From assembly GCA_017455785.1 (NCBI GenBank), contig JAFSYZ010000234.1, positions 1 through 6,261 on the forward strand: a stretch of DNA of 6,261 bases. Reading direction: 5' to 3'. The notes under the pieces are model-generated. The model ran no database searches. It saw only the letters and a list, made by a program, of their open reading frames with translations, and was not told the DNA's origin. Position 1 is the first letter of the stretch. The number at the start of each line of letters is the position of its first letter. Made by a program: the position numbers and the translations under genes. The stretch comes from Candidatus Methanomethylophilaceae archaeon. Lineage in GTDB: Archaea; Thermoplasmatota; Thermoplasmata; Methanomassiliicoccales; Methanomethylophilaceae. This document shows positions 1 to 6,209 of this stretch, piece by piece.

Positions 1-76
1 ACAGTCCGCCCCTGTCAACCAACCCTTAAGATGCACGCAACAAGTCTCATTAAACCATGAACAGTCACACATTGCA

Positions 77-126
77 GATAAGAGAGGTCCATATAACAGA
101 ATCATCCGGATGGACCGATAAGAGGG
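77..126 (+). promoter_or_regulatory. Candidate promoter/operator and RBS of the adhesin-like pseudogene
   Basis: A TATA-like stretch (CCATATAAC, about 89-97) lies within a 7-bp perfect inverted repeat, GGTCCAT (86-92) and ATGGACC (110-116). The 8-mer GATAAGAG occurs at 77-84 and again at 117-124, flanking the inverted repeat. A purine-rich ribosome binding site (GAGGG, 122-126) sits 7 bases before the ATG at 134. An archaeal TATA box here would place transcription start near 115-120, so the inverted repeat could be an operator spanning TATA and +1. Positions 1-76 show nothing I can assign. The promoter role is inferred; the repeats are directly visible. Confidence 0.4.
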
Positions 127-133
127 AAATCAT

Positions 134-616
134 ATGATCCATAAGATCAGGACCAAGTTACTGGCGATTCTTGTCGTAACGGCGATGGCACTCGTGTCCG
201 CTTTCGCATTGATCGAATCGGGCAACTCCTCAGGAGTAGGGGCCCGTGACATCTACGTCAACGATTTCGAGCAATTCAAGAACGCGATGAACGAAGCCAA
301 AGTCGCCCCGAGAATACTTTCGACATCATTCTCACGTCACCCATCTTCCTCACCGAGAGCATCACGATACCGGACAACGTGAACATCTTCACCAACCCCA
401 GCACCGGGATCGGCCTCGTAAACCAGGAAGGTGTCGGTAAGAGGACCGTCATCAACGAAGGCAACATCACACTGAGGAACAGCGACGACAGCAGTGGATC
501 CAGCGGAACGTTCACGGTAATGACCGAGAATGCCGTCTTCCTGAACAAGGGTACCGTCACCATCGAGGGCCGCGCCTATATGGTGGCCTACCAGGGCGGG
601 ACCGTCGTGAACAGCG
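134..616 (+). pseudogene. Frameshifted, truncated secreted adhesin-like (beta-helix type) protein
   Basis: The start at 134 has a good ribosome binding site. Residues 1-29 form a signal peptide or anchor: a basic start (MIHKIRTK) followed by a hydrophobic run. The mature part begins with a short motif (DIYVNDFEQFKNAMNEA) typical of the N-terminus of surface repeat proteins. In the starting frame the protein turns into low-quality sequence after about residue 59. Reading continues well in the next frame from about 307 (ENTFDIILTSPIFLTES, then SITIPDNVNIF). One missing base in the CCCC run at 306-309 would restore one frame. The following segment is rich in Asn, Gly, Thr and Val, with short strands such as VINEGNITLRN and FLNKGTVTIEG, as expected of a right-handed parallel beta-helix. 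It breaks off near 610-620, where transposase-derived sequence begins. Intact relatives are usually far longer. Surface adhesion is inferred from style only, and the copy is probably non-functional. A sequencing error could explain the frameshift but not the truncation. Confidence 0.65.
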
Positions 617-901
617 ATGCATTCCGATTATTCTGTCATCTCTTCAGAGTTCATCTGTTTCCTTTCCACTATAATGAGCAGCAGGATCGTAAGGAAGTTC
701 GATTCCGCCTCGACACTTGAAGATCTCAGCTACAGCAAGAGCATGAAGGTCCTTGAGCGTGCCAAGAAGGTCAGGATAGATGACGGGTGGAAGCTCATCA
801 GGCTTACCGTGAAGGACACAGAGATCCTGACGGATCTCGGACTCCTTCCCAAGATCATCACAGTGAAGAACCCGCGCGGCCGCCCGAGGAAGAGGCCTTA
901 A
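611..901 (+). pseudogene. C-terminal remnant of a DDE (IS4/IS1634-like) transposase
   Basis: An open frame from just after the TGA at 608 to the TAA at 899-901 encodes about 96 residues. It begins with a segment resembling the end of an IS4-superfamily catalytic domain (SSEFICFLSTIMSSRIVRKF). This is followed by a helical tail with LEDLSYSKSMKVLERAKKVR and a short element (DGWKLIRLTVKDTEILTDLG), as seen at the C-terminus of IS1634-like transposases. The protein ends with PRGRPRKRP, an AT-hook-like DNA-binding motif. The DDE catalytic residues and everything N-terminal are absent. The ATG at 617 has no ribosome binding site, so it is not a real start. This is a relic, left by insertion of an IS into the adhesin gene followed by deletion, or by recombination. 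No terminal inverted repeat could be identified without the left end. The family name rests on memory of its C-terminal pattern. Confidence 0.6.
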
Positions 902-1008
902 TCTCAGAGTATAGTTGTGCTCATTGGGAAATCGTTAGTTATTATTCAGAAATTATAACCCAGATTAGTAACACGAATAAGTAATTTTTAATACTTACAT
1001 ATGCTAGC
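902..1008 (+). promoter_or_regulatory. Promoter region of the transporter operon with candidate operator
   Basis: This AT-rich intergenic stretch differs sharply in composition from the genes around it. A BRE/TATA-like element, GAAA (949-952) then TTATAA (953-958), would place transcription start near 978-983. An inverted repeat, TAAGTA (978-983) and TACTTA (992-997) separated by 8 bases, would straddle that start and is a plausible repressor site, for example for a metal-responsive regulator. A second inverted repeat, GTTAT (938-942) and ATAAC (955-959), overlaps the TATA element. A second TATA-like run (TTTTTAATA, 985-993) is close enough to the ATG at 1009 or 1015 to give a leaderless mRNA, which would fit the lack of any Shine-Dalgarno sequence before the gene. 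No cobalamin-riboswitch-like structure was recognised. All functional assignments are inference. Confidence 0.45.
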
Positions 1009-3441
1009 ATGGTTATGGACAAGAAAGCCCAGATGATGATTTTGGCGGTAGCCGTAGTTGCTGTCGTCGCAGTCGCAGGTATAGTCATCATTGTGAATCA
1101 GAACAACGGAAACAATTCGGATTCGCCGATTATACCTGATGTACCAATGAAAGATTTCGCAGGCTATGACGTCACTCCCGTCAGCGACCTTAACAATGGG
1201 ATAGTGGCCATCGGACAGGACACGTTCAGGTGGGTCACGTACTTCGGACTCGCTGACAAATGTGTCATGGTCGATCTCAATGACACATCCAACTACATGG
1301 CAAAAGCGTTCATGTACGTCGGAAAGACCCAGGCGCTCAATGCCAACCCCAGCGGTCTGGCAAACGGAAAGAGCAACTGCGCCATCACCGATGAGGATGT
1401 TGGAAAGATAATCGATCTCAATCCCTCCGTCATCGTTGTCCCTGTGGGATTCGAGACGGAGTACAAGAAGCAGATGGATGCACTCAGGCTCGCAAACCTG
1501 CACATAGTGCACATCGGTTACATCTATTCGTTCCTCGAGCCTCAGACGTTCAACATGACTGAGGATCTGGATAAGCAAATCAACATCCTTTCCAAGACGT
1601 TCTGTAAGGAGGATCGCGGAGTCGAGCTCAAGAAGGCCTTCATCGATATCGTCAAGGATATCAGGAACATCGCCTCGAAGGTAACGCAGAAGAAGACCGG
1701 ATACGTCGGCTGTCTCGCATACAACGGGGCACACGGAGCGGATTCATCCGCACCCTACTTTATACCCTTCGAACTTGCCAATGTGACGAATATCTTGGCT
1801 AACGAGCATACATCCGAGGAATCGGGCGTGGATGTGTATTCTGCCGATAAGATCAATGGTCTGATGAAGGAGGATACCGTCCTGTTCCTGGATGCCACCG
1901 GTATCTTCAAGGTCGCCGGTGATAACACATCGATAGGGATACTGAAGCTGTTCTCCGGTCATGAGGCATACGTATCATACCCGTACATATGGACGGGAAT
2001 CAACTACGAGGATGTCCTCATCTGTGCGTATCAGATCCTTCATGACACCTACTACCTCCTGACGGACAACGAGTTCCAGGAGAAGATGAACAATGTCCAT
2101 AAGGCCTTCCTCGGTTCCGAGATCTCCAACCGTATCGAGACCGTATCAAAGAAGGTAGAGCCCCCTACGGCAGGCACCACGATATATGACGATATGAGCC
2201 AGGTGTACTCTGTGGTAAGGGGCAACCCGACACACGCCGCCATCAATGTTGCCGATGACGGGTCGCTGACATTCCACACCAACAACCACGGCAACATCCC
2301 TGCGGACCTCAAGGACTTCGCAGGCTACGATGTCACCACCGTCAGCGATTTCAGCAACGGCATAGTTGCGATCGGACAGGATACCTTCAGGTGGGTCACA
2401 TACTTCGGATTCGCCGACAAGTGCGTAATGGTCGATCTCAATGACACATCCAACTACATGGCAAAAGCGTTCATGTACGTCGGAAAGACCCAGGCGCTCA
2501 ACGCCAATCCCGGAGGGCTTGCCAACGGAAAGAGCAACTGCGCTATCACGGATGAGGACGTAGGTACGATAATAGACCTCAACCCCGCCGTCGTGGTCGT
2601 CCCCATGGGATTCGAGACGGAATACAAGAAACAGATGGATGCGCTCAGGTCCGCGAACCTGCACATAGTGCACATCGGTTACATCTATTCATTCCTCAAA
2701 CCCCAAACGTTCGAGATAACGGATGACCTCGACAAGCAGATCAATGTTCTGGCGAAGACATTCGGTGATTATACGAGAGGCCAGGAGATAAGGGAGGCCT
2801 TCAACGATATCGTAAAGGACATCAGGAGCATAGCCTCTGCGGTCACGCAGAAGAAGACCGGATATGTCGGCTGTCTCGCATACAACGGGGCACACGGAGC
2901 GGATTCATCTGCACCTTACTTCATACCCTTCGAGCTTGCAAACATCACCAACATCCTGGCGAACGAGCAGACGACCGAGGAATCGGGTGTTGACGTGTTC
3001 TCCGCAGACAAGATCAACGGTCTGATGAGCGAGGATACGGTACTGTTCCTGGATGCCACCGGTATCTTCAAGGTCGCCGGCGACAACACCTCTGTAGGTA
3101 TACTGAAGCTGTTTTCGGGTCACGAGGCCTACATCTCGTATCCGTACATATGGACCGGTATCAACTACGAGGATGTCCTGATCTGTGCATACCAGATGCT
3201 GCACGATGCCTACGGACTGCTCTCTGATGATGAATTGCAGGAGAAGGTGAAGGCCGTTCACGAGGCATTCCTCGGAACCGACATCTCCAACCGTATAGAG
3301 ATCGTGTCCAAAAAGGTGGATCCCCCTGCGGAGAATACGACCATCTACGACGATATGAGCCAGGTGTACTCTATTGTAAGGGGCAATGCCACGCACGGAT
3401 CCATCACCGTCAACGATGACGGCACGCTGGTATTCAACTGA
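1009..3441 (+). CDS. Membrane-anchored ABC importer substrate-binding protein with two tandem domains (iron chelate/corrinoid type)
   Basis: This is the extracytoplasmic receptor of a class II (FecCD/BtuCD-type) ABC importer. The 810 residues start with MVMDKK and a single hydrophobic helix (about 9-29). There is no lipobox cysteine, so it is probably an uncleaved anchor with the rest outside the membrane. Two full COG0614/PF01497-like domains follow: residues 48-423 and 435-810, joined by an 11-residue linker. Each has the family's opening beta-strand motif (GIVAIGQDTFRWVTYFG), a strand at the lobe boundary (IIDLNP, then VVP) and the archaeal motif YVGCLAYNGAHGADSSAPY. The domains align without gaps at an offset of 387 residues, with about 60 differences in 376 by hand count. 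Conserved His, Trp and Tyr positions suggest the same ligand. A usual family member has one domain of about 350-400 residues. The start could be ATG 1009 or ATG 1015; neither has a ribosome binding site. It is followed after 9 bp by the permease. Iron chelate, heme and corrinoid cannot be told apart from sequence. Confidence 0.9.
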   Translation: MVMDKKAQMMILAVAVVAVVAVAGIVIIVNQNNGNNSDSPIIPDVPMKDFAGYDVTPVSDLNNGIVAIGQDTFRWVTYFGLADKCVMVDLNDTSNYMAKAFMYVGKTQALNANPSGLANGKSNCAITDEDVGKIIDLNPSVIVVPVGFETEYKKQMDALRLANLHIVHIGYIYSFLEPQTFNMTEDLDKQINILSKTFCKEDRGVELKKAFIDIVKDIRNIASKVTQKKTGYVGCLAYNGAHGADSSAPYFIPFELANVTNILANEHTSEESGVDVYSADKINGLMKEDTVLFLDATGIFKVAGDNTSIGILKLFSGHEAYVSYPYIWTGINYEDVLICAYQILHDTYYLLTDNEFQEKMNNVHKAFLGSEISNRIETVSKKVEPPTAGTTIYDDMSQVYSVVRGNPTHAAINVADDGSLTFHTNNHGNIPADLKDFAGYDVTTVSDFSNGIVAIGQDTFRWVTYFGFADKCVMVDLNDTSNYMAKAFMYVGKTQALNANPGGLANGKSNCAITDEDVGTIIDLNPAVVVVPMGFETEYKKQMDALRSANLHIVHIGYIYSFLKPQTFEITDDLDKQINVLAKTFGDYTRGQEIREAFNDIVKDIRSIASAVTQKKTGYVGCLAYNGAHGADSSAPYFIPFELANITNILANEQTTEESGVDVFSADKINGLMSEDTVLFLDATGIFKVAGDNTSVGILKLFSGHEAYISYPYIWTGINYEDVLICAYQMLHDAYGLLSDDELQEKVKAVHEAFLGTDISNRIEIVSKKVDPPAENTTIYDDMSQVYSIVRGNATHGSITVNDDGTLVFN
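1150..2277 (+). repeat. Tandem intragenic repeat, copy 1 (first substrate-binding domain)
   Basis: This encodes residues 48-423 of the binding protein and matches copy 2 without indels at an offset of exactly 1161 bases. Long DNA-identical blocks include 1267-1340 (74 bp), 1705-1748 (44 bp), 1882-1919 (38 bp) and 1495-1529 (35 bp). Other stretches differ at many third codon positions and at the protein level, notably residues 199-210 and 360-390. Confidence 0.93.
2311..3438 (+). repeat. Tandem intragenic repeat, copy 2 (second substrate-binding domain)
   Basis: This encodes residues 435-810 and is the gapless partner of 1150-2277. The identical blocks lie at 2428-2501, 2866-2909, 3043-3080 and 2656-2690. 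The 33 bases between the copies encode a short linker (TNNHGNIPADL) with no membrane segment, so both domains hang from the one N-terminal anchor. Confidence 0.93.
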
Positions 3442-3448
3442 GGCGGTA
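3441..3448 (+). promoter_or_regulatory. Ribosome binding site supporting the TTG start of the permease
   Basis: AGGCGGTA lies 2 bases before TTG 3451 and resembles the archaeal AGGAGGTGA Shine-Dalgarno sequence with one mismatch. Its core GGCGG ends about 4-5 bases before the start. It overlaps the TGA stop of the binding-protein gene, which suggests coupled translation. The next in-frame ATG (3493) has only a short G-rich stretch directly against it. Confidence 0.5.
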
Positions 3449-3450
3449 GA

Positions 3451-4557
3451 TTGTCAGGATCCAAGAGTGAGAGCATAACGGAATCGGACGGGATGGAGCA
3501 GTACAGGCGTTCCACGAGGCGCAACATCCTCAAGATCGTCATACTGGCCGTCGCGGTATCCGTGGCCGTAGTGGTCACTCTCACTCTGGATCTGGGTTCG
3601 ATGACCTTGGAGGAGGTGCTGCATGTACTGATCGACAAGGACGATCCTGCCAACAAGAGGTCCCATGTCATACTGGTGTGGGAGCTCTACATGCCAAGGA
3701 TGGCAGCAGGGGTCCTTGCCGGATTCGGTCTCGGTGCCGCCGGTGTAGTGATGCAGTGCGTCCTCCGCAATCCCTTGGGGTCCCCGTACACGCTGGGTAT
3801 ATCCAATGCAGCGGCCTTCGGGGCCTCCTTGGGCATAGTCATCGGGGGCGGCGCCATAATAGGTCAGAGTGCCCCTACAATAATCATCAACAACCCTTAT
3901 CTCGTGACCATATGCGCCTTCATCTCCGCGATGATCGGTACCGTCATAATAATCGCATTGGTGAAGGTCACCAGGGTCAGTCCGGAGACGATGGTCCTTG
4001 CGGGAGTGGCATTAAGTTCGATCTTCGCCGCAGGGATAAGCGCCCTGCAGTACATCTACAACGATTATGCCCTATCGACCATTGTATTCTGGCAATTCGG
4101 TTCGCTTGGTAAGCCTACATGGGACGAGCTCAGACTGATCGCCATCGTGGTCCTTGTCATCTGTTTGTATTTCTTCTGGAGGAGATGGGACCTCAACGCA
4201 CTTGACAACGGAGCGGATGTGGCCCGCTCGCTCGGTGTGAATGTCAATCGTACGCGCATCGTCATGCTTGTGTTATCAGCGATGATGACGGCGACAATCG
4301 TATCGTTCATGGGCATCATAGCGTTCATAGGATTGCTCGGTCCGCACATGATAAGGCTGTTGATAGGGAACGATCACCGTTTTCTCCTGCCCGGTTCGAT
4401 GCTGCTGGGTGCCATCATCCTCCTGGTGGCCGACTGTATAGGTCAGAGCGCATTCGAGTTCACTCTCCCTGTGGGTATCATCACGTCCTTCCTCGGAGGG
4501 CCGCTCTTCCTGTTCCTGCTGATACACGGATACAGGAAGAAGGGGGCGATGCTGTGA
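3451..4557 (+). CDS. FecCD-family ABC importer permease
   Basis: This is the transmembrane channel subunit of the importer. The 368 residues start with a hydrophilic cytoplasmic leader (1-24), then a first helix (about 26-47). The family signature follows: an arginine-containing stretch (ELYMPRMAAGVLAGFGLG), then GVVMQCVLRNPLGSPYTLGIS (split at 97-117). Further hydrophobic helices lie at about 119-137, 150-172, 180-200, 226-243, 266-298, 313-332 and 340-360. The cytoplasmic coupling region that contacts the ATPase contains FIGLLGPHMIRLLIG and the following DHRFLLPGS. The C-terminal LPVGIITSFLGGPLFLFLL is typical of FecCD proteins. Length is close to the family's usual 330-360 plus the leader. 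Only one permease gene is present, so a BtuC-like homodimer is expected. TTG is the preferred start because of its ribosome binding site; ATG 3493 would remove 14 leader residues. Its last four bases overlap the methyltransferase start. The substrate class (iron chelate or corrinoid) follows from the family. Confidence 0.93.
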   Translation: MSGSKSESITESDGMEQYRRSTRRNILKIVILAVAVSVAVVVTLTLDLGSMTLEEVLHVLIDKDDPANKRSHVILVWELYMPRMAAGVLAGFGLGAAGVVMQCVLRNPLGSPYTLGISNAAAFGASLGIVIGGGAIIGQSAPTIIINNPYLVTICAFISAMIGTVIIIALVKVTRVSPETMVLAGVALSSIFAAGISALQYIYNDYALSTIVFWQFGSLGKPTWDELRLIAIVVLVICLYFFWRRWDLNALDNGADVARSLGVNVNRTRIVMLVLSAMMTATIVSFMGIIAFIGLLGPHMIRLLIGNDHRFLLPGSMLLGAIILLVADCIGQSAFEFTLPVGIITSFLGGPLFLFLLIHGYRKKGAML

Positions 4558-5333
4558 GCGTGCATCCTTTCGTGGGTCAGGGATTCAGTGCTGATGCGAG
4601 CATGAGATTCTGGGATGATTATGCCCACATCTACATGGGAGATGTTCTTCAGGGCGACATACCTGAACGGGTGGTGGCAGACCTTATGGATGACGGTCTC
4701 ATCAATAATGTCAGCCGCGTATTGGAATTCGGATGCGGACCCGGGACCTATTCCATCCCTCTTGCCCGCAAGGTGCAAAGCGTATCCTGTGTGGATTCGT
4801 CGCCTAAAATGATCGAGAGACTCTCCGAGCGTTCTTCCGCCGAGGGTCTGGACAATATCACATGTGTACAGTCGGATTTCTCCAGGTTCACTTCTGACAA
4901 GAGGTTCGATTTGGTCATAAGCACATTATGTCCCGGGACAGCTTCTTTGGAGGGATTGAGGCTGATGGAGTCGCATTCCAACGGCCCGTGCTGTCATGCC
5001 ATGTGGTATAGGAACGCTCTCGATGACCTGAATGCAGAGATCTGGCACAATCTTGGTTATGATTATTCCTATGATGGCCGTAAGAAGAGCATAGCTTCCG
5101 AGAACCTCAGACGGATGGGACGCGGACACACCGTAAGGATGTACGATACCGATGTCGTCCTGGATGTCCCCTTGGAGACGTTCATGGCGAGGGAAAGGAA
5201 ATCATTCGTCCTGCATGGCATCGGGGATGTGGGGGAGGCCGTGATGGACGTCATCGATCCCTTCCTATGTGACGGAACGGTCCATCTGGAACTTGAGAAC
5301 CGCATGCGTGTGATAACATGGGAGGTCTCATGA
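4554..5333 (+). CDS. Class I SAM-dependent methyltransferase within the importer operon
   Basis: This is a soluble cytoplasmic methyltransferase of 259 residues with no signal peptide or membrane segment. The Rossmann-type SAM site is clear: motif I at 56-70 (VLEFGCGPGTYSIPL), the acidic strand-2 end D81 (SCVDSSPKMIERL), an acidic residue after strand 3 (QSDF, D108) and the strand-4 motif at 118-128 (FDLVISTLCPG). The C-terminal half (about 130-259) is a less common substrate domain with a cysteine/histidine patch (C126, and C146, C147, H148 in GPCCHAMW) and a helix-rich tail. The GTG start overlaps the permease stop as GTGA, with AGGGGG 7 bases upstream. Its end overlaps the ATPase start. 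A position between permease and ATPase genes implies a role in handling the imported ligand, such as methylating a chelator, tetrapyrrole or corrinoid derivative. This is inference, and the substrate is unknown. A remote alternative is modification of a transporter subunit. Confidence 0.85.
   Translation: MSVHPFVGQGFSADASMRFWDDYAHIYMGDVLQGDIPERVVADLMDDGLINNVSRVLEFGCGPGTYSIPLARKVQSVSCVDSSPKMIERLSERSSAEGLDNITCVQSDFSRFTSDKRFDLVISTLCPGTASLEGLRLMESHSNGPCCHAMWYRNALDDLNAEIWHNLGYDYSYDGRKKSIASENLRRMGRGHTVRMYDTDVVLDVPLETFMARERKSFVLHGIGDVGEAVMDVIDPFLCDGTVHLELENRMRVITWEVS
5321..5326 (+). promoter_or_regulatory. Ribosome binding site fixing the ATPase start
   Basis: A perfect GGAGGT lies inside the end of the methyltransferase gene, followed by CTC and then ATGATG. 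Spacing from GGAGG is 4 bases to ATG 5330 and 7 bases to ATG 5333. The in-frame ATG at 5318 lies upstream of this site and therefore cannot be the start it serves. Confidence 0.7.
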
Positions 5334-6088
5334 TGTTATCCGTCAATGACCTGTGCTTCAGTTACAACGATGCGGAGATACTGCATGACATATCCTTCGG
5401 ATGCGAACGCAATTCGGTCATATCCATCCTCGGACCGAACGGGGTAGGCAAGACCACCCTGCTCCGCTGTCTCTGTGCCGTGCACAAGCCAACATCCGGC
5501 AGCATAACATTGGAAGGCAGGGAGATCTTCTCCATGTCCAACAGGGAATTGGCCAGGCATATCGGCTTCGTGCCGCAAAGCAGTCCGCCCACAGGGAACA
5601 CGGTTTTCGATGCCGCACTGATCGGAAGGCGTCCGTACATGGAGTGGGGGACATCGAAGGAGGACATCGAGATCACCCGCGACGTTCTGGAGTCGCTGGG
5701 TCTGCTGGGTATGTCCATGAAACGTACTGATCGCATAAGCGGAGGGGAGTACCAGAAGGTCCAGATCGCAAGGGCGATGGTGCAGCAGCCCGACATCCTC
5801 ATCCTGGACGAGCCCACCAATAATCTGGACATTGCGAACCAGCATATGACCATGAGGAGCATCATGGATGCCGTGAAGGATCGCAGCATGTGCACGATAA
5901 TGACGATGCACGACATCAATCTCGCAGCCTTCTATTCCGATACGTTCATCTTCATGAAGGCGGGACGTATCGAGGCCGTCGGCGGCCCTGAAATAATCAC
6001 TCCGGAACTGATAAAGAGCGTCTACGGCATGGATGTGGATGTGACCGATCATAAGGGTGTTCTTACGATAGTGCCGATCAGACCGTAA
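5333..6088 (+). CDS. ABC importer ATP-binding protein (FepC/BtuD type)
   Basis: This is the cytoplasmic ATPase that powers import, working as a dimer under the permease. With the start at 5333 it has 251 residues, standard for the family, and all catalytic motifs are present. Walker A GPNGVGKTT is at 34-42, the Q-loop glutamine (VPQ) at 82, the signature SGGEYQKVQIARA from 136 and Walker B ILILDEP from 155. The D-loop NNLD and the H-loop histidine (TMHDIN, H193) follow. The segment after the Q-loop (VFDAALIGRRPY) matches FepC/FecE/BtuD-type proteins, where it contacts the FecCD coupling helix. ATG 5333 gives the best spacing to GGAGGT and a 1-base overlap with the preceding stop. ATG 5330 would give a 4-base ATGA overlap and one extra Met. 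It is the last gene of the operon. Nothing looks degraded, and the substrate follows the permease. Confidence 0.94.
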   Translation: MLSVNDLCFSYNDAEILHDISFGCERNSVISILGPNGVGKTTLLRCLCAVHKPTSGSITLEGREIFSMSNRELARHIGFVPQSSPPTGNTVFDAALIGRRPYMEWGTSKEDIEITRDVLESLGLLGMSMKRTDRISGGEYQKVQIARAMVQQPDILILDEPTNNLDIANQHMTMRSIMDAVKDRSMCTIMTMHDINLAAFYSDTFIFMKAGRIEAVGGPEIITPELIKSVYGMDVDVTDHKGVLTIVPIRP

Positions 6089-6206
6089 TTCACCACGTGG
6101 AATGTGATGAAATAGCCAGATCGGAGCGTTTTTGGTTGATTAATAAAATTCTGAGTGATTTGAGTAACGAATTCCCAAAATAAACAACTATACCTTTGGG
6201 TTGTTT
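6089..6206 (+). terminator. Operon 3' region with candidate terminator and competing short hairpins
   Basis: A T5 run (6129-6133, followed by GGTT) lies 41 bases after the ATPase stop and is the best archaeal-style termination candidate, without a hairpin before it. Further on, AAACAAC (6182-6188) pairs with GTTGTTT (6200-6206). CCCAAA (6174-6179) pairs with TTTGGG (6195-6200), sharing base 6200, so the two stems cannot both form completely. They could form a terminator or just be AT-rich chance repeats. Confidence 0.35.
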
Positions 6207-6209
6207 GGC

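Noticed and set aside
902..1008. Possible cobalamin riboswitch before the importer
   Set aside because: The region is too short, is AT-rich and lacks a recognisable B12-box. Archaea rarely use this element.
1001..1010. Perfect 10-bp palindrome ATGCTAGCAT overlapping the start codon of the binding-protein gene
   Set aside because: It is short and partly made of the start codon itself. An operator is possible, but chance is likely.
988..1734. Long open frame of 248 codons on the minus strand inside the binding-protein gene
   Set aside because: It lies opposite a clear coding sequence, and similar shadow frames recur at the matching place in the second repeat copy. The protein resembles no known family and has no promoter or ribosome binding site that I can see.
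5318..5320. ATG giving a longer ATPase (256 residues)
   Set aside because: The strong GGAGGT site lies downstream of this codon, directly before ATGATG at 5330-5335, so the later start is favoured.
5336..6052. Minus-strand open frame of 238 codons opposite the ATPase gene
   Set aside because: It is a codon-bias shadow of a gene with all ABC ATPase motifs. Its composition is rich in His, Arg and Val, without a recognisable fold.
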